Below, one piece after another: positions 34,813 to 42,900 of a stretch of DNA of 64,000 nucleotides. How positions within the stretch are numbered: the first letter of the stretch is position 1; the number at the start of each line of letters is the position of its first letter. A program made the translations under genes and the position numbers. Source of the stretch: Bacteroidetes bacterium 47-18 (GTDB taxonomy: Bacteria; Bacteroidota; Bacteroidia; Chitinophagales; Chitinophagaceae). The stretch lies in NCBI GenBank assembly GCA_001897155.1, contig MKSF01000037.1, forward strand, positions 124,001 to 188,000, written 5' to 3'. The notes under the pieces are model-generated. The model worked only from the letters and a program-made list of their open reading frames with translations. It did not search any database and was not told the DNA's origin.

Positions 34813-35586
34813 TTATTTCCCGGTAAATACCGGCGTACGCTTTTCAAGGAAGGCATTGACCCCTTCTTCAAAATCTGCCGTTTCACCGCAAAGGGTCTGG
34901 TATTCCTCTTCCAGCGCCAGCTGGCGGCTGAGGTCATTGTTCATGCTCTTATTGAGCGCCAGCTTGGTCTGCGCCAGGGCGACGGTAGGCATGGCGGCCA
35001 GCTTTTGCACTATGGCTTTTGCTTCCGCCTCAAATGTCTCCGCAGGGAAATATTTATAGATCATTCCCAGCCTTTCCGCTTCCGCCGCGTCCACCTTATC
35101 GCCCAGCATGGTCAGTGCCATGGCCTTCTGCAGGCCGATCAGCCGTGGTAAGAAATACGTGCCGCCGCTGTCGGGTATCAGTCCTATCTTGCTGAAGGCC
35201 TGTATGAAGGCAGCATTTTCCGAAGCCACGACAATATCGCAGGCCAGGGCGATATTGGCTCCCGCACCGGCAGCAACGCCGTTCACCGCGGCCACAACGG
35301 GCTTAGACAGGTTCCTGATCCTTTCGATGATCGGGTTATAATGGCCATGCACAATGCTCTTCAGTTCCGGTCCTTCGGGGTCCACCACCTCTCCGAGGTC
35401 CTGTCCCGCGCAAAAGGCTTTCCCTTCGCCCGTGAGGTAAACCGCCCTTACATTATCATCTTTCATGCAGTCATCCAGGAATTTCTGCAGGCCCAGCGCC
35501 AGCTCCCTGTTGACGCTGTTGAATTTGTCAGGCCTGTTCAGCGTAATATACGCCACGCCGTTCTCTATGTGTGTTTTCAAGCTCAT
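34813..35586 (-). CDS. Enoyl-CoA hydratase/isomerase family protein, PaaG-like
   Basis: This is a 257-residue crotonase-fold enzyme. The N-terminal strand pair VAYITLNRPDKFNSVN and the oxyanion loop GKAFCAGQDLGEV are typical. KPVVAAVNGVAAGAGANIALACDIV and FSKIGLIPDSGGTYFLPRLIG follow, with Asp in the position used by PaaG-type isomerases in place of one catalytic Glu. The closest match by pattern is 2-(1,2-epoxy-1,2-dihydrophenyl)acetyl-CoA isomerase of phenylacetate breakdown. No other paa genes lie in this window, so a general enoyl-CoA isomerase or hydratase role remains possible. It is a single gene without a clear promoter box. Confidence 0.85.
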   Translation of the reverse strand: MSLKTHIENGVAYITLNRPDKFNSVNRELALGLQKFLDDCMKDDNVRAVYLTGEGKAFCAGQDLGEVVDPEGPELKSIVHGHYNPIIERIRNLSKPVVAAVNGVAAGAGANIALACDIVVASENAAFIQAFSKIGLIPDSGGTYFLPRLIGLQKAMALTMLGDKVDAAEAERLGMIYKYFPAETFEAEAKAIVQKLAAMPTVALAQTKLALNKSMNNDLSRQLALEEEYQTLCGETADFEEGVNAFLEKRTPVFTGK

Positions 35587-35713
35587 ACAGCAATTGTTTT
35601 AAATCAAGTCTTTTATAAAATTAAAAATTTTACCCCGTATTAAACATAAAAATGTTTTTCTGTTTTCAAAAGGACTTTTCCCGTTTCCGAAAAGCGAAAA
35701 TCAAAATGTGCGT

Positions 35714-35824
35714 TACTTTTGTGGTACAATCTACAGTTTGAGAAGAAGCCTTGTAGAATTCAATGTTTGTTAGTTTTTATGTAATAAATGGGTTTAGCGA
35801 TCGTCTAAACCCATTTATGTTTTT
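35714..35824 (+). ncRNA. Candidate small RNA with its own promoter and terminator
   Basis: TACTTTTG at 35714-35721 is an exact TAnnTTTG -7 box. From its expected start near 35728, about 97 bases follow to a strong terminator: 14-base arms 35784-35797 and 35805-35818, then GTTTTTA. No ORF of useful size lies between, and the next genes on either side are on the minus strand, so there is no message for it to lead. The 5' part can form a small stem (CTACA with TGTAG). The -33 element is weak. It does not resemble the 4.5S, 6S or tmRNA patterns I know. Confidence 0.55.
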
Positions 35825-35842
35825 ACGGGCTGTCTATATATA

Positions 35843-35890
35843 GTGAGACAAAGCCATTATAAGAGATACCTCATATCCGTCCGGAATGAC
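35843..35890 (+). repeat. Interspersed repeat, family B copy 1
   Basis: Contains ACAAAGCCATTATAAGAGAT followed by CCTCATATCCGTCCGGAATGAC-like sequence. It shares this core with 36001-36203, 55471-55528 and, inverted, 62845-63060. Confidence 0.75.
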
Positions 35891-35916
35891 CACACGATAC
35901 AGTATATTTCACTCCA

Positions 35917-35940
35917 TTGTTGGTGTTCTTCACCAACAAC
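35917..35940. repeat. Short hairpin repeat, family C copy 2
   Basis: TTGTTGGTG and CACCAACAA form a perfect stem around TTCTT. It resembles the element at 34775-34800, including the flanking C before and the trailing sequence after. Confidence 0.6.
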
Positions 35941-36000
35941 CCTGTAAGGCTTTATCCTGAGGCTTCACTCCGCCGCCTTTGCGGGATAAAATAAATGGAC

Positions 36001-36203
36001 TGTGTCTATATAAGCAACAAAATCAAAAACGCAGCACACACACAAGAGAAGCTGCAAGTATAAGAGATGATATCCGTCCGGAATGACCAGCACCTTCAGT
36101 TCCTTTATAAGCTAAAGTGGTCCCTGAGCCGCAGAGAGGACACTGCCCAGCAAGGTGTGTATCCGTAATAAAAGGTTGTTACCTGTAAGCAGATAGTCAC
36201 TAT
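36001..36203 (+). repeat. Interspersed repeat, family B copy 2 (long form)
   Basis: Besides the core ATCCGTCCGGAATGAC, this copy continues for over 100 bases with similarity to the reverse complement of 62845-63000, including CAGAGAGGACACTGC and CCGTAATAAAAGG. The long form is thus roughly 200 bases. No ORF is present. It fills the gap between family B copy 1 and the 3' side of gmk. Confidence 0.7.
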
Positions 36204-36231
36204 GTTTTTTCCCTCACCGTTCCTGCTTCGC

Positions 36232-36789
36232 TTAAGACAGGATGATCGCCTTCACCTTTTCCACAGCCTGCTGCAGGTCATCATTCACCACTACATGTCG
36301 GAAGTGCTCTTTCAGGGCGATCTCCTGATCCGCTTTATTCACCCGTTCTTCCAGGCTTTCCTTCGTTTCCGTGCCTCTCTTTTCCAGCCGGTTCTTCAGC
36401 TCCTCTATGCTCGGGGGCTGGATGAATACGCTGATGCTGGTATCAGGGTACAGCTTCATCACATTGATGCCGCCAACGACATCTATATCCAGGATAGGGA
36501 TATTTCCTTTTCGCTGTATGCGCTCTATCTCACTTTTGAGTGTACCGTAATATTTGCCTTCATATACCATTTCCCATTCTATAAAGTCACCGGCAGCTAT
36601 TTTACGCTTAAAGTCCTCCACGCTCAGGAAGTGGTAGTGCACGCCGTCAATTTCTCCCGTGCGGGGCGCACGCGTACAGGCGGATATGGAGAGCTCAAGC
36701 TCGGGAAGCGCCTGCATCAGCGCCTTTACTATAGTGGATTTCCCCGCGCCGGACGGTGCAGAGATGATGATCAGTTTCGGAGTAGCCAT
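36232..36789 (-). CDS. gmk: Guanylate kinase
   Basis: This 185-residue enzyme phosphorylates GMP to GDP with ATP, essential for nucleotide supply and (p)ppGpp recycling. The P-loop SAPSGAGKST is at about residues 9-18. The GMP-binding segment is SISACTRAPRTGEIDGVHYHFL. The lid region with FIEWEMVYEGKYYGT, and DIDVVGGINVMKLYPD, follow. Length and motifs are normal. It lies 23 bases downstream of the beta-helix lipoprotein gene and is probably co-transcribed from the promoter at 38322. Confidence 0.96.
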   Translation of the reverse strand: MATPKLIIISAPSGAGKSTIVKALMQALPELELSISACTRAPRTGEIDGVHYHFLSVEDFKRKIAAGDFIEWEMVYEGKYYGTLKSEIERIQRKGNIPILDIDVVGGINVMKLYPDTSISVFIQPPSIEELKNRLEKRGTETKESLEERVNKADQEIALKEHFRHVVVNDDLQQAVEKVKAIILS

Positions 36790-36812
36790 GCTTTTTGTAT
36801 TGTTGGGATCAA

Positions 36813-38285
36813 CTATTGAAATTCATAACAGCCCATAGAAGGCGGGGTGTGTCTCGGAATACCCAGCAGGTCCGTAGTCAAGGTTCCTGCCGTAGCGCCG
36901 CTGTGCCTGGCGGGAGAGTTTTCCTGCAAACGGAAATCCCATTCATGGTAGTTAACGCCGGTTCCGGCCGGGACCACTTTAAAGAGCGGATCCTGGTTCC
37001 GGATGATGTTTTCAAAGCTCACAAAGCTTTCCACATCTTCGTCCTTATATTTCAACAGTGAATTTTTAATATTGATGACGGCAGGGTAGTCATTGACCTT
37101 AGCGCATAGCAGCTCACTTTCATACGATCCCCAGATGATACAGTTGCTCATATACAGGCTCAGCGGGGTGGCCCGGTAAGTGTTCTGGTCTATCGCCAGG
37201 AAATTGGTAAAGGACGCCACCCGGGAGTTGTTACGCTGCAGGTATTTCCAGCCGTAGGAGGCAAAGGTGCTGTTATTGATGGTGTAGTCGCCTCCTTCCA
37301 GCAGCGCGATATTTTCGGAGCCGCATTCCGCTACCAGGACATTTTCGGCATACATGCTGCTCTTGAACGCCAGGATACCATAGCCCTGGGAGTTGACGAT
37401 CTTCGTATTAGTGATGCGGAGCTTGGGATTGGCGTCACCCATGGAGTCGAGCTGTATGGTCGCTGCCATGGTCGCGCCGGTTCCTATCTTGGTCGAGGCG
37501 CCGCCGTTGATAAAGGTCGCGTGATCGATCTCGTTATTTTTACTGCTGCTCAGGAAGTAAACACCGCCCCATTCACCGCTGACCCCAAAATGGTCCCCGA
37601 TGTAGATAAGGCGGTCCAGGCGGTCTCCCTGGAAAAGCACGGGATTATCCAGCGTACCCCGGATCTTAAGCGTGCCCTGGACAAACAGGCGGGAGTCGGC
37701 ATGCACATATACCCTGGCCCCGGCAGGAATGGTCAGCGTGGCATTTTCAGCGACCAGCGCGTTCTTTATAATCACATAGGGCTTGGGGTCATCCCAGGTC
37801 TGGGTGTCCAGCACACTGTCCACAATATATATGGCGTTCTGCCCGTAAGCATATACAGGCAAAACGAACTCCTTGCCGTTCATCGTCGCGATCAGCTCAT
37901 CATATACCATAAAAGGCTCATCCTCGTTGGTAGGGTCTATATTAACGCCCAGGAACACATAGATGCTGTCCTTTGCCAGTATTTCCACATCCGCTATGCT
38001 TTTACCCGCCACGCCGTTGACGTTCATATAAAAACGGGAATTATTACCGTTCCTGAGCCTCAGGCTGCTGATCTTTATTTTCCGGCTTTCATCATTGAAT
38101 ATCTTCAGGGTACGGGTGGAGCTGCCCTGCTGCGTAAAGACGGTATCAAACATAAAGGTATCCACACCATACCTTATCGCGCCGCCGCTGGTCATCAGGG
38201 TATCTTTTTTGCACGATCCGAAATACAGCACAGCCATAGCTGCCCATAGCCAGTAAAGGAAGCCCCCGTATTTGTTTTTCAACAT
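36813..38285 (-). CDS. Lipoprotein with right-handed beta-helix region
   Basis: The 490-residue lipoprotein carries a signal peptide with lipobox FGSC (Cys about residue 25). The N-terminal part (about 40-150) looks like an Ig/ASH-like beta domain: [30 protein letters not shown]. From about residue 165 onward, short repeating strands ([63 protein letters not shown]) indicate a parallel beta-helix. The type is frequent in Bacteroidota, but no function is established from the sequence. It precedes gmk by 23 bases and has its own promoter box. Confidence 0.82.
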   Translation of the reverse strand: MLKNKYGGFLYWLWAAMAVLYFGSCKKDTLMTSGGAIRYGVDTFMFDTVFTQQGSSTRTLKIFNDESRKIKISSLRLRNGNNSRFYMNVNGVAGKSIADVEILAKDSIYVFLGVNIDPTNEDEPFMVYDELIATMNGKEFVLPVYAYGQNAIYIVDSVLDTQTWDDPKPYVIIKNALVAENATLTIPAGARVYVHADSRLFVQGTLKIRGTLDNPVLFQGDRLDRLIYIGDHFGVSGEWGGVYFLSSSKNNEIDHATFINGGASTKIGTGATMAATIQLDSMGDANPKLRITNTKIVNSQGYGILAFKSSMYAENVLVAECGSENIALLEGGDYTINNSTFASYGWKYLQRNNSRVASFTNFLAIDQNTYRATPLSLYMSNCIIWGSYESELLCAKVNDYPAVINIKNSLLKYKDEDVESFVSFENIIRNQDPLFKVVPAGTGVNYHEWDFRLQENSPARHSGATAGTLTTDLLGIPRHTPPSMGCYEFQ

Positions 38286-38321
38286 ACTTTATCCGTGTTT
38301 GCTTTAAAGAAAACGAAACTT

Positions 38322-38329
38322 CAAAGTTA
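38322..38329 (-). promoter_or_regulatory. -7 promoter box for the lipoprotein-gmk unit
   Basis: CAAAGTTA on the plus strand gives TAACTTTG on the minus strand, matching TAnnTTTG, 37 bases upstream of the start at 38285. Confidence 0.5.
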
Positions 38330-38398
38330 TTATTATCCCTGCATATATGGTGTATCCGGTTTATTTATTTGCTTTTTTTACTATCGGGTCAAAAATCC

Positions 38399-38406
38399 TA
38401 CTTTTG
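38399..38406 (+). promoter_or_regulatory. -7 promoter box for tyrS
   Basis: TACTTTTG matches TAnnTTTG exactly. Its position, 35 bases before the GTG at 38441, excludes the upstream ATG at 38369 as the tyrS start. Confidence 0.55.
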
Positions 38407-38440
38407 CATACTATTTATTCATACAATAAAATCACCTAAA

Positions 38441-39724
38441 GTGGCAGTAAATTTCATTCCGGAGTTAAGAGAAAGAGGCTTATTGCAGGATATAATTCCT
38501 GGCACAGAAGAGCAGCTGGCCAAAGAGATGACCGCCGGCTATGTAGGCTTTGATCCTACTGCCGACAGCCTGCACATAGGCAGCATGCTGCCTATCATCT
38601 TACTGATGCATATGCAGAAGGCCGGGCATAAGCCCATAGCGCTGATAGGCGGCGCGACCGGTATGATCGGCGATCCTACAGGGAAAAGCGCGGAACGTAA
38701 TATGCTGGATACGGACACCCTGGAGCGGAATATAGCGGGGATCCGTAAGCAACTGGAAAAGTTCCTGAATTTCGACAGCCAACTGCCTAACGCGGCGGAG
38801 ATCATCAATAATTATGACTGGCTGAAAGATTATACCTTCCTGGATTTCATCCGTGATATCGGCAAGCATATCACGGTCAATTATATGTTAGCCAAGGATT
38901 CCGTACAGAAGCGGATGGAGTTCGGGCTGTCCTTTACCGAGTTTACCTACCAGCTGATACAGGGGTATGATTTTTACTACCTGAACCGGGAGAAGAACGT
39001 AAAGCTGCAGTTCGGCGGCGGAGACCAGTGGGGCAATATCACCACCGGTACCGAGCTGATACGCAGGAAAGGCGGCAGCGAAGCCTTCGCATTTACCTGT
39101 CCGCTGCTGAAAAAAGCCGATGGCGGTAAGTTCGGCAAAACGGAGTCCGGCAATATATGGCTGGACAGGGAGAAGACCTCCCCCTATAAATTTTACCAGT
39201 ACTGGCTGAACGTGACCGATGAGGATGCGAGGAATCTTATCAGGATATTCACCTTCCTGCCGGTGGCAGAGATAGAGGCGCTCTTGGCGGAACACGAGCA
39301 GGCCCCTCACCTCAGGCTGCTGCAGAAAAAGCTGGCGGAAGAGGTTACCATACTGGTGCATAGCAGGGAGGACCTGGAATTTGCCATCCAGGCCAGCGAT
39401 ATCCTTTTCGGTAAGGACACCAATGCCGCGCTGGTGCGGCTGGACGAACGCTCACTGCTGGAGATCATGGACGGCGTACCCCAGGTGACAGGCTCCAGGG
39501 CCGCCCTGGCAGAAGGGGAAAGCCTGCTGAATTTCCTGGCGGAAAAAGAGATCCTGCCCTCCAGGGGAGAAGCCCGCAAAATGCTGGCGGCAGGGGGCAT
39601 CAGCCTGAACAAGGTCAAGGTGGACAGCATAGATCATATGATCACGGACAGGGACCTGCTGAATAATAAGTACCTGCTGATACAAAAAGGCAAAAAGAAT
39701 TATTACCTGGCCATTTTTGAATAG
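38441..39724 (+). CDS. tyrS: Tyrosyl-tRNA synthetase
   Basis: This class I synthetase charges tRNA-Tyr. From the GTG at 38441 the protein is 427 residues ([26 protein letters not shown]), matching the family; an upstream ATG would start before the promoter. The HIGH motif is seen in [10 protein letters not shown], with [20 protein letters not shown] after it. The tyrosine pocket is in [18 protein letters not shown], and the KMSKS-like loop is KFGKTESG. The C-terminal S4 RNA-binding domain is about residues 360-427 ([24 protein letters not shown]). The GTG start is unusual but is supported by spacing and conservation. Confidence 0.94.
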   Translation: MAVNFIPELRERGLLQDIIPGTEEQLAKEMTAGYVGFDPTADSLHIGSMLPIILLMHMQKAGHKPIALIGGATGMIGDPTGKSAERNMLDTDTLERNIAGIRKQLEKFLNFDSQLPNAAEIINNYDWLKDYTFLDFIRDIGKHITVNYMLAKDSVQKRMEFGLSFTEFTYQLIQGYDFYYLNREKNVKLQFGGGDQWGNITTGTELIRRKGGSEAFAFTCPLLKKADGGKFGKTESGNIWLDREKTSPYKFYQYWLNVTDEDARNLIRIFTFLPVAEIEALLAEHEQAPHLRLLQKKLAEEVTILVHSREDLEFAIQASDILFGKDTNAALVRLDERSLLEIMDGVPQVTGSRAALAEGESLLNFLAEKEILPSRGEARKMLAAGGISLNKVKVDSIDHMITDRDLLNNKYLLIQKGKKNYYLAIFE

Positions 39725-39751
39725 GCCGGCTAATACAATTTATAGAGAAGA

Positions 39752-39857
39752 AGCCGCCTAAAAAGCAAACAACCCTGTCAATATTTCGACTGAGCTCAAT
39801 ATGACAGGGTTGTTTAGTTATACATAGCACATTTCGACAGGCTCCAGGTGGCACAAC
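39752..39857 (+). repeat. Interspersed two-hairpin repeat, family A copy 2
   Basis: Same order as copy 1: CCTAAAAAGCAAACAACCCT, hairpin CTGTCAATATTTCGAC...AATATGACAG, a short link, then CACATTTCGACAGGCTCCAG. The right hairpin is degraded here (CCAGGTGGCACA instead of CAATGTGACA). Confidence 0.78.
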
Positions 39858-39886
39858 AGGCATATGATAAGACAAGCTAATGTAAT

Positions 39887-39920
39887 AAGAAAAGAGGCTT
39901 TTTAAAAAGCCTCTTTTCTT
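39887..39920. terminator. Bidirectional terminator between tyrS and the giant T9SS gene
   Basis: A perfect 34-base palindrome (17-base arms) contains AGAGGCTTTTTAAAAAGCCTCT with A and T flanks. It serves convergent tyrS and the minus-strand gene ending at 39944. Confidence 0.88.
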
Positions 39921-39943
39921 ATGTAAGGAAATAATGATCGTGG

Positions 39944-42900
39944 TTATTTGAGTATTTCCACTTTCCTGGTCACCTTACCTTTATCTGTAATAATGACCAC
40001 GTGATACATACCCGGCGTAAGCGGCGCAGTATCCAGCTGCACAACGGAGCTGCCCGAAGCAGACGTCTTGATTTCCGCCTGCTGACCCAGCACATTGTAC
40101 ACCTGTATTTCACGGACAGCTACGCCCGGAGCTTCTATGGTCAGTACATCCCTTACAGGGTTCGGATAGAGTTTTACCTCCGGTCCCGCGACATCTGGTA
40201 TGGAGTTGGCATCAAATACATCCAGCGTTTCATCGTAGGATTTCAGCGTTTCCGTGATACCGCATTCTCCTATCAGGTAAACGGTTACCCTGTAAAAGCC
40301 GTTGCCGGTGTATTTATGGTTGACATATAAGCCTGTATCTCTGGGGCTGCCGTCACCGAAATCCCAGATCGCGTCCATCACATACTGCGGGTTTCTCAGG
40401 GCAAAGTTGTAGGAGCCGTCCAGCATCAGGATAATGTTGAGGCCGTCCACGAAAGGTTCATCCCTGAAGGTGATATTGATGATGTCTTCGCTGCTGCAGC
40501 CGTTCGGTGCAGTAACGGTCACCGAGTATTCGCCTTCATCATTCACGACACGTGTGGTGCCGGTGGTATTATCATCCCAGCGAATGGCATTGGTATAGTT
40601 GACGGCGCCCACGTCCAGGGTCACCGACATGCCTTCACATATGGCGGTATCTGGTCCCAGGTCTACGGAAGGGGCCGGAATGGTAGCCACTACCAGCGTA
40701 TCGGCCCCGACACAGCCGGTAGCAGTTTCCGTTTTGATAACATGGTAGGTGCCCGCGGCATCCACGGTGCGCGAACCTGATGTTTCCAGGTTATCCCACA
40801 TATAAGAAAATCCTGCATTATTGGGACCGGCCACCAGGGTGAGCGACTGGTTCTCACAGATGGTCGTATCATTACCCAGGTCTACCGTCAGCCCGGACGC
40901 CGGCGTCAGCGTTACGGTCAGCGTATCATCCTGGTTGTACTCATCCATGGTGTTATTAGGCATGGCGGTCCAGATCTTTAATTCGTAGCTCTGGCCATAC
41001 AGCATCAATAACTGTCCCAGGCTGATATTCGCCGTATTGCTGCTGGACGTCATTCTTCCGTCTATCCTTACGGTATGGGTAACGGGAGATTGCGGTACGC
41101 CGTTGACGGTCCAGTGCACCTGCACGGTATCAATATTATTGATGCCGAAGTTCCTGATCTCCACACTCACGGGAGCATTGCTGGCGCAGAAAACACTGCC
41201 CGGCGTCAGGAGGGCCGTAACACCCGCATTGTTGTAATCCTCAGGCGCCAGGTCCCAGGCTCCCGGCGTGGGAGAGGAAGGCCTTGTGCTGCCTTTTATA
41301 TCTACCGCAACAACGGTCCTCAGGTCTTCGCCCTGCATAAGGACAGCAGGGTTTATAGGCGTAAAGTCTCCTGCGGCCGGGTTGAGATATTGGGGCTCAT
41401 CGGCAGGGGAACCTACTTCCAGGGTAGGGTAGGCAGCCTGGAAAGCAGCCTGCGTGGCATATGCCGTAGTGTAGTAGCCGTAATTCTGGGTTGCTGCCGT
41501 TGAAGAGTTTACATAAAAATTGTTTTTCTGCACATCATCAACGCTGGCCGCAGTATTATAGTAAAATCCATAGGTGGTGCCGGTAGTACCATCCGTAATG
41601 CTGACATTGTTGTTTTTTACGACCGTACCCGTATTGGTACCGGTGAGATAGATACCGTAATTGGTGTTGGATGACCCGGTGGGCAGCGAAAAATCAACGG
41701 TATTATGATAGATAAGGACATTGGTCGCGGTAGAAACATAAATGCCATACATAGTACCTCCCCTGAAGTTGTACACGGCATTGTTGGATACGACTATAGG
41801 GTCGGATGCCGGCGGGTCTGCCAGGATACCGATACCATAGGTAGTAGAGGTATTCGTTGCCGACGATGCCGCATTGTTGTAGATACGGTTACCTGTAACC
41901 AGGTGTCCCCGGCTGGCAGAACTTGTTGCCAGGTAGATACCGTAGTTGGTGGTGAACCCGGTGGTCTTATTGCGGCGTGTGTAGTCATTATCCCTGACCG
42001 TATTGCTCTCCGATGCCGCGATATAGGTGCCGTAGTAGTAATAGTTCTCTACCAGATTTTTTTCAAAAATATTGCTGTCATTACCGCCGCTGGCTATGGA
42101 AAACGAATAATACATGCCGCCCGCATTGGGGGAGCCGAGCAGGTGATTGCCTTTGATGTATATATGATTTCCCGCTATGCCGGCACCTATAGCGGAGCTG
42201 TTACTGCCGCTGATAACAATACCGGAGTTGCTGGCAGATGCTGTGGCCGTGATATTGGAGAGGTCAAAGAAACAGTTTGTAATGCTGTCATATTCACTGC
42301 CGTTCGTGATGAGCACCGCCCAGGCTGCTGACCCCGTTGTGCTGAAGTTAAGGCTGTCCACGGTCACATATCTGGTGCCGCTGAACAGCATCATTTCCCG
42401 CTGACCGTTGACGGCAGCAGTCGCAACGGTCACGTTATTGCCATTACCATTCAGGCGTACCGTATTGATATTGCTGACGCCCGGAATTATCCCGAATTCC
42501 ATCTTGCCGGCATAAGGTCCTGATCCCGGTTCCACATCTGCCACTACAGGTCCGCATACACCACGGTTATTAAGGTCGTCTACAAATTCCACTATGGTAT
42601 TGTAGTTGGTGCCGGAAGTGGGCAGGTTACTGTTGATGGTATAAGAACCGCTGAGAGCCGGATGCAGTATAATGGTCAGCGTATCATTCAGATTGGCGGT
42701 ATCCGGCTGGTTATTAGGCAGGCTGGTCCATATCTTGAATGTCAGCGGCTGACTGGTGAAGTTATAGGAGCCCAGCGTCACGACCGTATCGAAAGGATTG
42801 GCCGCCCCAAAGGTATCCAGGCTCATATTCAGGATGGTCAGCGGGGTCTGAAGCACATCGTTTACAGACCAGTGCACTTCGGCCGATGTTACGATGTTCT

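Noticed and set aside
38369-38440. Upstream ATG extension of tyrS
   Set aside because: The extension would start before the -7 promoter box and adds 24 residues not typical of tyrosyl-tRNA synthetases.
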